From Collimonas fungivorans Ter331 (GTDB lineage Bacteria; Pseudomonadota; Gammaproteobacteria; Burkholderiales; Burkholderiaceae_D): 64,000 bases of DNA. The position numbers were made by a program, and so were the translations under genes. This document shows, piece after piece, positions 47,340 through 56,238 of the stretch. Where the stretch lies: the NCBI RefSeq assembly GCF_000221045.1, contig NC_015856.1, positions 3,988,542 through 4,052,541 on the forward strand. Reading direction: 5' to 3'. The notes beneath the pieces are model-generated. The model saw only the letters and a list, made by a program, of their open reading frames with translations, had not been told where the DNA came from and searched no databases. The first letter of the stretch is position 1; every line of letters starts with the position of its first letter.

Positions 47340-47462
47340 AGAGGTTATTTCGCTTTATATTTGAACCGATAACTGCGTTGCTTCGCCTTGCCGTGCTACA
47401 GCACTGTCTGCGGCTTTGCGCCTTGTTCTCGCTTCAAATAAAAACCGAAATATTTACCTCCA
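47340..47462. repeat. Imperfect palindromic element, about 120 bp
   Basis: The outer arms (AGAGGT...ATTTCG and CGAAATATTTACCTC) and the next arms (TATTTGAA and TTCAAATA) are inverted. The centre is the hairpin GTGCT-AC-AGCAC within sequence rich in TTCGCC/TTTGCGCC. This looks like a REP/MITE-type intergenic repeat. No second copy was noticed in the window. Confidence 0.4.
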
Positions 47463-47644
47463 ACACGGCCGCGAACTTTTATAACGCCTATCTCAGCTCC
47501 GCTACGACCAACATGATCGGATAAGCAAGATACCTGCCTGCCCAGCCTTCATTATTCCCCTGCCTGCGCTCTCAAATTAAAAGCGTGCCAGATTCACGCA
47601 AGATAAACGTATTGCGCCATCAAAACATGGATTTTCAGATATAT

Positions 47645-47673
47645 TTGACATACTCATATCCATATAACAAAAT
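47645..47673 (+). promoter_or_regulatory. Candidate promoter for the LysR gene
   Basis: Consensus TTGACA at 47645-47650, 17-bp spacer, CAAAAT at 47668-47673. The start would be about 30 bases before the ATG at 47710. Confidence 0.45.
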
Positions 47674-47709
47674 GAACTCTGATAATACCTAAAAATAGTA
47701 GGAGACAAC

Positions 47710-48648
47710 ATGGCCAAGCTGCCGGACCACCTGGATATCCACCTGATACGTATCCTGTATCTGCTGCTGTGCGAAAAGAACGTCTCGCGCGTCGCCCTCA
47801 AGCTGAACCAGCCGCAACCGTCGATCTCGGCCTCGCTGCGCAAATTGCGCGAACTGACCGGCGACCCCCTGCTGGTGCGTGGCGCGCGCGGCATGGTGCC
47901 GACCCAGCACGGCGAAAGCCTGCTGAAGCCGGCCAAGCGCATCCTGGAAGAAACCGAGCGGCTGTTTGTGCAAAAAACCGCCTTCGTGCCCCAGGCTGAA
48001 GCACGCACCTTCCACATCGCCGCGCCAGATTACATGAATACGCCGTTCTTCCTGGAAGTGGTGGCGCGCCTGCGCCGCGAATCGCCCAAGAGCCGCATCG
48101 TGATCCACGCCTTGGGGCCGGAAACCGACTACGTCCGCCTGCTGTCCGACGGCGACCTCGACCTGGTCATCGCCAACTGGGACGAGCCGCCGCCGCACCT
48201 GCACCTGTCCAAGCTGTTCGACGATCCCATCGTCTGCCTGATGCGCGCCGACAGCGCCTACGCCAAGCGCACCGCGCCGGACCAGATGACGGTAGAAGAC
48301 TACCTGTCGCTGCCGCACGTGGCGCCATGGCAGGTGCTGCCCGGCTATCACGGCATCATCGATTCTTTCCTCGATAGCCAGAACCTGAACCGCAACGTGG
48401 TGGTCGAATCGGCCTATTTCGGCATGCTGCCCTACATGGTGGCGCAAACCGACCTGGTGCTGACCACCGGCCGCCAGTTCGCCCTTTTTTATGAAAAGAC
48501 GCTGGCGCTGAAAAGCTTCACCCTGCCGATCAAGTTCCCGCCCATGCGTTTTTACCAGCTCTGGCATGAGCGCGTGCATCAGGCGACCGAACACAAATGG
48601 CTGCGCGAGCAGATCGGCATTGCCGCCAAGGCAATGCTTGCCAAGTAA
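47710..48648 (+). CDS. LysR-family transcriptional regulator
   Basis: 312 aa, ribosome site AGGAGA. Winged helix-turn-helix at about 10-70 (LLCEKNVSRVALKLNQPQPSISASLRKLREL) and a periplasmic-binding-like effector domain after residue 95. It belongs to the NodD/LinR-like subgroup (opening LDIHLIRILYLLLCEKN). Divergent from puuD and upstream of the purine permease, so it probably controls urate catabolism; the inducer may be urate or a downstream ureide. Confidence 0.9.
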   Translation: MAKLPDHLDIHLIRILYLLLCEKNVSRVALKLNQPQPSISASLRKLRELTGDPLLVRGARGMVPTQHGESLLKPAKRILEETERLFVQKTAFVPQAEARTFHIAAPDYMNTPFFLEVVARLRRESPKSRIVIHALGPETDYVRLLSDGDLDLVIANWDEPPPHLHLSKLFDDPIVCLMRADSAYAKRTAPDQMTVEDYLSLPHVAPWQVLPGYHGIIDSFLDSQNLNRNVVVESAYFGMLPYMVAQTDLVLTTGRQFALFYEKTLALKSFTLPIKFPPMRFYQLWHERVHQATEHKWLREQIGIAAKAMLAK

Positions 48649-48855
48649 ACCTCATATATCCAAATACATAAATCAACTATCAGCCAGTATATATATCGTG
48701 AGGGGCTGGGCAAAGTAGTATCGGACAGCACAAGCCCTGCCCATGCGGCAGGAGATTTGTGAGGCTGTTGCGCATCGGTCCGGCCGGGCAGGAAGTAAAA
48801 AGGCCGGATCGATGTTGCCGCAAGCACTAAAATAACTGCACCCAGGAGACACACG

Positions 48856-50250
48856 ATGAACAGCAGCACAGATCCGGTAGATGAAAAACTCCCCGTAGGA
48901 AAACTCGCTGCGCTCGGCATGCAGCACGTGCTGGTGATGTATGCCGGCGCAATCGCCGTGCCGCTGATCATCGGCGGCGCCCTCAACCTGGCCAAAAGCG
49001 ATATCGCCTTCCTGATCAGCGCCGACCTGTTCTGCTGCGGCCTGGTGACCCTGATCCAGAGCCTGGGCTTCTGGAAATTCGGCATCAGGATGCCGGTGAT
49101 GATGGGCGTCACCTTCGCCGCCGTCGGTCCAATGGTGGCGATGGCCGGCAACCCGCAGCTGACGATTGTCCATATCTACGGCGCGGTGATTGTCTCCGGC
49201 ATATTCTGCGTCTTTGCCGCGCCCTACATGAGCCGCCTGATGCGCTTCTTCCCGCCGGTGGTGACTGGCACCGTGATCAGCGTCATCGGCATTTCGCTGA
49301 TGGGCGTAGGGATCAACTGGGCGGCCGGCGGCCAGCCCGTGATCGGCACCCTGGTCGACGGCGTCTTCACCAAGATTCCCAATCCCGACTACGGCTCGCC
49401 GACCAGCCTTGGCATCGCGCTGGTGGTGCTGATTTCGATTTTGCTGATCACCAAGTACGTCAAGGGTTTTATCGCCAACATCTCGGTGCTGAGCGGCATG
49501 ATCATCGGCTTCATCATCGCCATGGGGATGGGCAAGATCAGTTTCTACGGCCTCGGCAACGCCGAATGGTTCGCCTTTATCCGGCCCTTCCATTACGGCT
49601 GGCCGAAATTCGACATCGGCTCCATCCTCAGCATGTGCCTGGTCATGATCGTGACCATGATCGAATCGACCGGCATGTTCATCGCCCTCGGTGAAATCGT
49701 CGGCAAGAAAATCGACGACAAGACCCTGGCGCGCGGCTTGCGCGTCGACGGCCTGGGCAGCGTGATCGGCGGCATCTTCAATACCTTCCCCTATACCTCG
49801 TTTTCGCAGAACGTCGGCCTGGTCGGCGTCACCGGCGTACGCAGCCGCTATGTCTGCGCCGCAGCCGGCGTGATCCTGATGCTGTTCGGCCTGTTCCCCA
49901 AAATGGCGCACGTGGCTGCCTCGATTCCCCAGTTCGTGCTGGGCGGCGCCGGCATCGTCATGTTCGGCATGGTGGCGGCGACCGGCATCAAGATCCTGTC
50001 GAAGGTCGATTTCCAGCACAACCGCAATAACCTGTTCATCGTCGCCGTCAGCTTCGGCGCCGGCATGATCCCTATCGTGGCGCCGACCTTTTTCGACAAG
50101 ATGCCGGTATTCCTGTCGACCATCCTGCATAGCGGCATCTTGCTGGCGTCCAGCATGGCGGTCTTGCTGAACCTGTTTTTCAACGGCAAGGGGTCCAGCG
50201 AAGACAGCCGCTCGCACGCGCTGGCGGCGGCGCAAAGCTCCGATCACTAA
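48856..50250 (+). CDS. Purine permease, NCS2 (nucleobase:cation symporter-2) family
   Basis: 464 aa, about 12-14 membrane helices, AGGAGA before the ATG. The NAT signature QNVGLVGVTGVRSR is near residue 318, and GMQHVLVMYAGAIAVPLIIGGAL opens helix 1. Within this family the sequence looks like the urate/xanthine branch (UacT/PbuX), which fits its neighbours. It would bring urate or xanthine across the inner membrane with H+ or Na+. Confidence 0.92.
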   Translation: MNSSTDPVDEKLPVGKLAALGMQHVLVMYAGAIAVPLIIGGALNLAKSDIAFLISADLFCCGLVTLIQSLGFWKFGIRMPVMMGVTFAAVGPMVAMAGNPQLTIVHIYGAVIVSGIFCVFAAPYMSRLMRFFPPVVTGTVISVIGISLMGVGINWAAGGQPVIGTLVDGVFTKIPNPDYGSPTSLGIALVVLISILLITKYVKGFIANISVLSGMIIGFIIAMGMGKISFYGLGNAEWFAFIRPFHYGWPKFDIGSILSMCLVMIVTMIESTGMFIALGEIVGKKIDDKTLARGLRVDGLGSVIGGIFNTFPYTSFSQNVGLVGVTGVRSRYVCAAAGVILMLFGLFPKMAHVAASIPQFVLGGAGIVMFGMVAATGIKILSKVDFQHNRNNLFIVAVSFGAGMIPIVAPTFFDKMPVFLSTILHSGILLASSMAVLLNLFFNGKGSSEDSRSHALAAAQSSDH

Positions 50251-50341
50251 GCCGTTTTGCAGTAAATTGAAGTAAGGTGGGTCCAACCCGTATTTGAAAT
50301 GGCAGCGATTTAACCGAGGAAGAAGCGGGTCGGACCCGCCG

Positions 50342-52111
50342 ATGATACAAATGACAACTTTAGAACAATTGAACAACAGCGATGTAACGGCATTCGTGGC
50401 GACGCTGCACGGCATCTACGAGCACTCGCCGTGGATTCCCGAACGCGCCGCCGCGCAGCGGCCGTTCGCCAACATCACCGCCTTCAAACTGGCGATGCAG
50501 GCGGTGGTCAGCTCGGCCACCAGGGAAGAACAGCTGGGCCTGATCCGCGCCCACCCGGAGCTGGCCGGCAAGGCCGCCATTTCCGGCGAACTGACCGCCG
50601 AATCGACCGGAGAACAGGCCAAGGCCGGGCTCAATAATTGCAGCCCGGAAGAATTCGCCACGCTGCAAAAACTCAACGCCGACTACAACAAGAAATTCGG
50701 CTTTCCGTTCATCCTCGCGGTCAAAGGCGCCGACGGCCAGGGCCTGTCGCGCCAGGCCATCATCGCCACTTTCAGCCGGCGCCTGAAAAACCAGTTCGAC
50801 GACGAGCTGGGAGAAGCGCTGCGCCAGATCGGCCGCATCGCCGAAATGCGCAGCAACGACCTGCTCGGTTATGCGCCGCAGCTGGGCCAGACCATCATGC
50901 AATGGGCCGAGCAGATCGGCGCCTGGAGCGATGACGACAGCGGCCTCACCTGCGCCTACATGACCGACGCCCACCGCCGCACCGCCGCGCAGATTGCCGG
51001 CTGGATGCGCGAAGCCGGCATGCAGGCCGAGACCGATGCAGCCGGCAACGTGGTCGGCCGCTACCTGTCGGACAATCCGGCCGCCAAGACCTTGATGACC
51101 GGTTCGCATTACGACACCGTGCGCAACGGCGGCAAGTACGACGGCCGCGAAGGCATCCTGCTGCCGATCGCCATCGTCAAGCACTTGCACGAGCGCGGCG
51201 AAAAGCTGCCTTTCCATTTCGAAATCGTCGCTTTCTCGGAAGAGGAAGGCGTGCGTTTCAAGAGCACTTTCCTCGGCAGCAACGCCATCATCGGCCAGTT
51301 CAACCTGGAGTTGCTGAACACGCTCGACCGCGACGGCGTCAGCATGCGCGACGCCCTGCTGCAAGCCGGCCACGATCCGGCGGCGATTCCCGCCATCGCC
51401 CGCAATCCGGCCGATTTGCTGGGTTACGTCGAAGTCCACATCGAACAAGGGCCGGTGCTGCTGCAGCGCGACCTGCCGGTCGGCATCGTCACTTCGATCG
51501 CCGGCAGCTGCCGCTACATGGTGCAGCTGAAAGGCGTCGCCAGCCATTCCGGCACCACGCCGATGCCGATGCGCAAGGACGCCGCCGCCGCCGCCGCCGA
51601 AATCCTGCTGTACGTGGAACAGCGCTGCGCCCAGGACCAGCAGGCATCGCTGGTGGGCACCGTCGGCCAGCTGCAGGTACCTAACGGTTCCACCAACGTG
51701 ATTCCCGGCGCCTGCGTATTCTCGCTGGATATCCGCGCCGCCGACGACGCTATCCGCGACGCTGCCGTGGAAGACGTGCTGCGCCATATCGAAACGGTAT
51801 GCGAACGCCGCTGCATCGAAGCCAATGTCGAGAAGATGGTGTCGGCGCCCGCCGCACCGTGCGCTTCGTGGCTGATGGACCAGTTGTCCGCGGCCACCGA
51901 ACGCGCCGGGGTCAAGCCGTTCAAGCTCGCTTCCGGCGCCGGTCATGACGCCATGACCATCGCTAAAATAACCGACGTCGCCATGCTGTTTACGCGTTGC
52001 GGCAACGGCGGCATCAGCCACAACCCATTGGAAACAATGACTGCGGACGATGCCGAAGTATCGGCGCAAATCTTGCTGGATTTCCTACGCCGCTTTACAC
52101 CCAAGCCTTGA
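50342..52111 (+). CDS. uraD-allC: Fused OHCU decarboxylase / allantoate amidohydrolase
   Basis: 589 aa from the ATG at 50342 (a second ATG at 50351 is possible). Residues 1-165 are UraD (ALRP-type LGLIRAHPELAGKAA with catalytic His, FPFILAVKG). From about 190 the protein is AllC, an M20-family metal amidohydrolase: GSHYDTVRNGGKYDG, FSEEEGVRF, YVEVHIEQGPVL, and a dimerisation domain with GVASHSGTTPM. One polypeptide thus carries decarboxylation of OHCU to allantoin and hydrolysis of allantoate, two non-consecutive steps separated by PuuE. The ribosome site GAGGAA is unusually far upstream. Confidence 0.92.
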   Translation: MIQMTTLEQLNNSDVTAFVATLHGIYEHSPWIPERAAAQRPFANITAFKLAMQAVVSSATREEQLGLIRAHPELAGKAAISGELTAESTGEQAKAGLNNCSPEEFATLQKLNADYNKKFGFPFILAVKGADGQGLSRQAIIATFSRRLKNQFDDELGEALRQIGRIAEMRSNDLLGYAPQLGQTIMQWAEQIGAWSDDDSGLTCAYMTDAHRRTAAQIAGWMREAGMQAETDAAGNVVGRYLSDNPAAKTLMTGSHYDTVRNGGKYDGREGILLPIAIVKHLHERGEKLPFHFEIVAFSEEEGVRFKSTFLGSNAIIGQFNLELLNTLDRDGVSMRDALLQAGHDPAAIPAIARNPADLLGYVEVHIEQGPVLLQRDLPVGIVTSIAGSCRYMVQLKGVASHSGTTPMPMRKDAAAAAAEILLYVEQRCAQDQQASLVGTVGQLQVPNGSTNVIPGACVFSLDIRAADDAIRDAAVEDVLRHIETVCERRCIEANVEKMVSAPAAPCASWLMDQLSAATERAGVKPFKLASGAGHDAMTIAKITDVAMLFTRCGNGGISHNPLETMTADDAEVSAQILLDFLRRFTPKP

Positions 52112-52155
52112 ACCAGCGCATCTGGATCTAACCGGATCTAATTGGATCAAACGCA

Positions 52156-53517
52156 ATGTCTAAAACCTTACTGATAAAAAATGCGCGCGTGGTCGTCACC
52201 ATGGACGAAACGCGCCGCGAAATAAACGGCGGCGCAGTCTTCATCCGCGACAACGTGATCGAACAGGTCGGCAGCAGCGCCGACCTTCCGCAGACCGCCG
52301 ACGAAGTCATCGACGCCGGCAATCACGTCGTCATCCCGGGCCTGGTGAATACCCATCACCATATGTACCAGAGCCTGACGCGCGTGATCCCGGCGGCGCA
52401 GAACGGCGAGCTGTTCAACTGGCTGACCAACCTGTATCCGATCTGGGCCAACCTGACGCCGGAGATGATCCAGGTCTCGACCCTGACCGCGATGGCGGAA
52501 CTGATCATGTCCGGCTGCACCACCAGCAGCGATCACCTGTACATCTATCCCAACGGCTGCAAGCTCGACGACAGCATCGAAGCGGCGCAGCAGATCGGCA
52601 TGCGTTTCCACGCCGCCCGCGGCTCGATGAGCGTCGGCCAGTCGAAAGGCGGCCTGCCGCCGGACCGTGTGGTGGAAGATGAAAAATCCATCCTGCAAGA
52701 TACGCAGCGCCTGATCGAGACCTACCACGACAGCAGCCGCCATGCGATGCAGCGCATCGTGGTGGCGCCCTGCTCGCCGTTTTCGGTGTCGCGCGACCTG
52801 ATGCGCGAATCGGCCGTGATGGCGCGCCATCACGGCGTCTCGCTGCATACCCACCTGGCGGAAAACGTCAACGACATCGCCTACAGCCGCGAGAAATTCA
52901 ACATGACGCCAGCCGAGTACGCGCAAGACTGCGGCTGGGTCGGCCATGACGTCTGGCATGCGCATTGCGTCCAGCTCGACGATGAAGGCATCTACATGTT
53001 CGCCCGCACCGGCACCGGCATCGCCCACTGCCCCTGCTCCAACATGCGGCTGGCCTCCGGCATCGCGCCGATCCGCAAGATGGTCGACGCCGGGGTGCCG
53101 GTCGGCATCGGTGTCGACGGCTCTGCCTCTAACGACGGCGCCCATATGCTGGGCGAAGTACGGCAAGCGATGCTACTGCAGCGGGTCGGTTTCGGTCCGG
53201 ACGCCATGACCGCGCGCCAGGCGCTGGAACTGGCGACGCTGGGCGGCGCCAAGGTGCTCAACCGCGACGATATCGGCGCCCTGAAGCCAGGCATGTCGGC
53301 CGACCTGGTGCTGTTCGATCTGAACAAAGTCGGGTTTGCCGGCGGCTGGCACGATCCGGTGGCGGCGCTGGTGTTCTGCACGCCGGCCGATGTCGCCTAC
53401 AGCATCATCAACGGCCGGGTGGTGGTGCGCAACGGCCAGTTCACTACTGTCGATCTGGGCAATGTACTGGAGCGCCACAACAAGCTGGCGCTATCGCTGG
53501 CTGAAGCCGCGCGCTGA
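52156..53517 (+). CDS. 8-oxoguanine deaminase / guanine deaminase-like amidohydrolase
   Basis: 453 aa amidohydrolase-superfamily deaminase. Metal and catalytic residues: HHHM in VNTHHHMYQSLTR, HTHLAEN, WHAHCVQLD and GVDGSASND. The NTHHHMYQ...RVIPAAQNGELFNWL segment matches the 8-oxoguanine deaminase group (Pseudomonas Pa0142 type), which yields urate from 8-oxoguanine and so feeds PuuD. Follows uraD-allC by 44 bp; a hairpin ends the run. Confidence 0.9.
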   Translation: MSKTLLIKNARVVVTMDETRREINGGAVFIRDNVIEQVGSSADLPQTADEVIDAGNHVVIPGLVNTHHHMYQSLTRVIPAAQNGELFNWLTNLYPIWANLTPEMIQVSTLTAMAELIMSGCTTSSDHLYIYPNGCKLDDSIEAAQQIGMRFHAARGSMSVGQSKGGLPPDRVVEDEKSILQDTQRLIETYHDSSRHAMQRIVVAPCSPFSVSRDLMRESAVMARHHGVSLHTHLAENVNDIAYSREKFNMTPAEYAQDCGWVGHDVWHAHCVQLDDEGIYMFARTGTGIAHCPCSNMRLASGIAPIRKMVDAGVPVGIGVDGSASNDGAHMLGEVRQAMLLQRVGFGPDAMTARQALELATLGGAKVLNRDDIGALKPGMSADLVLFDLNKVGFAGGWHDPVAALVFCTPADVAYSIINGRVVVRNGQFTTVDLGNVLERHNKLALSLAEAAR

Positions 53518-53531
53518 GACGCGTTTTCGGA

Positions 53532-53567
53532 AACAATGGCCGCCGGCGCAATGCGGCGGCCATTGTT
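53532..53567. terminator. Hairpin between convergent genes
   Basis: Perfect 14-bp stem (AACAATGGCCGCCG and its complement) with an 8-nt loop between the deaminase and FabG4-like genes. T-tract is weak, so termination is likely but not certain. Confidence 0.65.
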
Positions 53568-53584
53568 CCATCTGGGACGGTTAT

Positions 53585-54931
53585 TCAGGCGCCGACCAGG
53601 CCCTGGCCGCAAACACGAATGGTTTCGCCGCTGATGCCGCAGGCGCCAGGGGTGCACAGGAAGGTGATCAGCTCCGCCACATCGCGCGGCTGGCCGCCCT
53701 GTTTCACGGAGTTCAGGCGGCGGCCGATCTCGCGCGCCATGAACGGCATGTCCCGCGTCATCGCGGTTTCGATAAAACCGGGCGCCACGGCGTTGACGCA
53801 GATGCCGCGCCCGGCGAGCAGCGGCGCCTGCGCCGCGACATAGCCGATCAGCGCGGCTTTTGTCAGCGCATAGTTGGTCTGTCCGAAATTGCCGGCTACG
53901 CCGCTGATGGACGACAGGTAAACCAGCCGGGCCTGGTCGCGCAGGATATTTTCCGACAGCAGCATGCGGTCGATTGCCGCCATGGCGGAGAAATTGATGT
54001 CCACTACCTGGTCCCAGGACTGCTCTTTCATGTTGGCCAGAGTCTTGTCGCGCGTAATGCCGGCGTTGTGCACCAGGATATCCAGGCGGCCGAACCGTTC
54101 CTTGAAAAAATCCATCAGCTGGCGCGGCGCATCCGGGCTGGCGATGTTCAGCAGCAGCGGTATCGCGCCGATCGCCCTGCAAGTCTCATGCAAGGCCGCG
54201 CTGGCCGCCGGGATATCCAGGCAGATCACTTGCACGCCTTCTTGCGCCAGCCGCTCCGCGGTCGCCCGGCCGATGCCGCGTGCGCTGCCCGTCACCAGCG
54301 CCACCTTGGCCTTGAGCGCTCCGTGGTAAACCAGCGACGCCGGTGCAGCCACCTGGGAAGTGACATGCAGCGCTTGTCCGGTCACATACGTTGTCTGCAC
54401 GCCGCAAAAAAAATGCACAACGCCCACCAGGCGATCGATCGCATCGCTGGCGACATAGGCGAGGTTGACAGTGGCGCCGCGCGGTCCCAGTTCCTTGGCC
54501 AGCGAGCGGCTGAATCCTTCGATGCCGCGCGCCGTTGCCGCCGCGATCGGGTCGCCGCTCGCCGCAGGCAAAGCTGCCACCATCAGCACCCTGGCGTTGC
54601 GCGCTATCGAGCGCATCAGCGGATGGAAAAAATCGTAGAGCGCACGATAGTCGGACGGATTGGTGCAGCCGGTGGCGTCCATGATCAGGATGTCGGGGCC
54701 GCCATCGGCGCTTTCCAGCGGCACGGCGCCAGCATCGCGCGCGATCTGCCGCAGGCGCTCCATGGCATAGCCGTTCTGCGAACCGCCCAGCAGGATTTTT
54801 TTCCCCGTCAACGGCTGCTCTGCATAAGGCCCTTCGCTGCGCGCCAGTTCAACCGGCGCCGGCAATCCCAACAGCTTGACGACACCGGCGCCGAAGCGGC
54901 TGCCGGACAATTTGATTAACAGGTCGGACAT
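53585..54931 (-). CDS. High-molecular-weight 3-oxoacyl-ACP/CoA reductase (FabG4-like)
   Basis: 448 aa from the ATG at 54931. Two tandem Rossmann units: an N-terminal flavodoxin-like SDR without active-site residues (about 50-200) and a C-terminal active SDR with VTGSARGIGRATA and the YALTK catalytic pair after SSISGVAGN. This is the FabG4/HMwFabG layout, NADH-preferring and linked with CoA thioesters. It lies 14 bp after the thiolase, so both probably act on acyl-CoA from lipase-released fatty acids. Confidence 0.9.
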   Translation of the reverse strand: MSDLLIKLSGSRFGAGVVKLLGLPAPVELARSEGPYAEQPLTGKKILLGGSQNGYAMERLRQIARDAGAVPLESADGGPDILIMDATGCTNPSDYRALYDFFHPLMRSIARNARVLMVAALPAASGDPIAAATARGIEGFSRSLAKELGPRGATVNLAYVASDAIDRLVGVVHFFCGVQTTYVTGQALHVTSQVAAPASLVYHGALKAKVALVTGSARGIGRATAERLAQEGVQVICLDIPAASAALHETCRAIGAIPLLLNIASPDAPRQLMDFFKERFGRLDILVHNAGITRDKTLANMKEQSWDQVVDINFSAMAAIDRMLLSENILRDQARLVYLSSISGVAGNFGQTNYALTKAALIGYVAAQAPLLAGRGICVNAVAPGFIETAMTRDMPFMAREIGRRLNSVKQGGQPRDVAELITFLCTPGACGISGETIRVCGQGLVGA

Positions 54932-54945
54932 GGATACTGCTTTCT

Positions 54946-56238
54946 CTACTTTTCTAATATTGCGGTGACGCCTTGTCCGCCTGCGGCGCAAATCGAGATC
55001 AAGCCACGGCCGCTGCCTGCCTGTTCAAGTATTTTCGCCAGCGTCGCCACCACGCGCGTGCCGGTGGCGGCAAACGGATGGCCGGTGGCGATGGAACTGC
55101 CTTTGATGTTGAGCCGGCTGCGGTCGATGGCGCCAAGCGGCTGCTCCAGCCCAAGCCTGTCGCGGCAGAAATCGGCCGACTCCCAGGCCGCCAGGGTGCA
55201 TAGCACCACCGCGGCAAAGGCTTCGTGGATTTCGTAAAAATCGAAATCCTGCAAGGCCAGATCATGCTTGCGCAACATGCGCGGGATGGCATAGGCCGGC
55301 GCCATCAGCAAACCTTCGTGCTCGTCGATAAAATCCACTGCGGCGACTTCGCCCGCAACCAGGTAAGCCATTATCGGCAAGCCTTTTTTCTGCGCCCACT
55401 CTTCTGACGCCAGCAGCACGGCGGAGGCGCCGTCGGTGAGCGGCGAAGAATTGGCTGCGGTGATCGTGCCGTTTTGCCGGTCGAAGGCTGGCTTCAGCTT
55501 GGCCAGCTGCTCCAGGGAAGAATTGGTGCGCAGGTTATTGTCGCGCGTCAGGCCGTGATACGGCATCACCAGGTCGTCAAAAAAACCTTCGTCGCAAGCT
55601 TGCGCCAGGTTGACGTGGCTGGCCAGGGCCAACTGGTCTTGCGCCTCGCGGCTGATGCCGTAGCGCGCGGCCGTGATCTGCGCATGCTGGCCCATCGATT
55701 TGCCGGTGCGCGGCTCGGCATTGGCCGGAATTTCGGGGATCAGGTAAGACGGCTTGAGCAGGCGCAACATCGCCATCAGCTTGTCGCCCCTGCCGCGCGC
55801 TGCATTCAGCTTCATCAAGCCGCGCTGCAAACCGGGATTGACGCCGACCGGCACGTCCGAGGTAGTGTCCACGCCGCAGGCTATGCCGGCCTCGATCTGC
55901 CCCAGGGCGACCTTGTTGGCCACCAGGATGGCGGCTTCCAGCCCGGTGCCGCAGGCTTGCTGGATGTCAAAAGCAGGAGTGGCCGGATGCAGGCCGCTGT
56001 CCAGCGTACATTCGCGCAGCATGTTCCAGTCGCGCGCATGTTTCATTACCGCGCCGCCGACGACTTCGCCCAGCAGTTCGCCCGCCAGTCCGTACTTGCC
56101 GACCAGACCGCGCAGGGTGTCGGTCAACATGGTCTTGTTGCTGAGTTCCGCATAGGCGGTATTCGAGCGCGCGAACGGAATCCGGTTGGCGCCGACGATG
56201 GCGACCCGGCGCGCAGGCAGCTTATTCATGGGGCTCAT
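54946..56238 (-). CDS. Acetyl-CoA acetyltransferase (thiolase, FadI-like)
   Basis: 430 aa. Nucleophilic Cys in QQACGTGLEA, catalytic GHPFAATGTR and CAAGGQG, and HEAF all present. It cleaves or forms 3-ketoacyl-CoA. Start codon overlaps the lifO stop (ATGA), with an alternative Met at 56229; translation is coupled to the lipase operon. Length and sequence match FadI-type thiolases. Confidence 0.92.
   Translation of the reverse strand: MSPMNKLPARRVAIVGANRIPFARSNTAYAELSNKTMLTDTLRGLVGKYGLAGELLGEVVGGAVMKHARDWNMLRECTLDSGLHPATPAFDIQQACGTGLEAAILVANKVALGQIEAGIACGVDTTSDVPVGVNPGLQRGLMKLNAARGRGDKLMAMLRLLKPSYLIPEIPANAEPRTGKSMGQHAQITAARYGISREAQDQLALASHVNLAQACDEGFFDDLVMPYHGLTRDNNLRTNSSLEQLAKLKPAFDRQNGTITAANSSPLTDGASAVLLASEEWAQKKGLPIMAYLVAGEVAAVDFIDEHEGLLMAPAYAIPRMLRKHDLALQDFDFYEIHEAFAAVVLCTLAAWESADFCRDRLGLEQPLGAIDRSRLNIKGSSIATGHPFAATGTRVVATLAKILEQAGSGRGLISICAAGGQGVTAILEK

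Larger units (their letters stand above)
47289..47709. other. Divergent control region, puuD / lysR
   Basis: 421 bp without a gene. Left part holds an imperfect palindromic element (47340-47462); right part is AT-rich and contains a promoter candidate for the LysR gene. LysR-type regulators usually bind between divergent genes such as these. Confidence 0.55.

Noticed and set aside
48673-50415. Minus-strand 580-codon frame opposite the purine permease
   Set aside because: Antisense to a well-defined NCS2 transporter; rich in His/Asp/Gln as shadows are.
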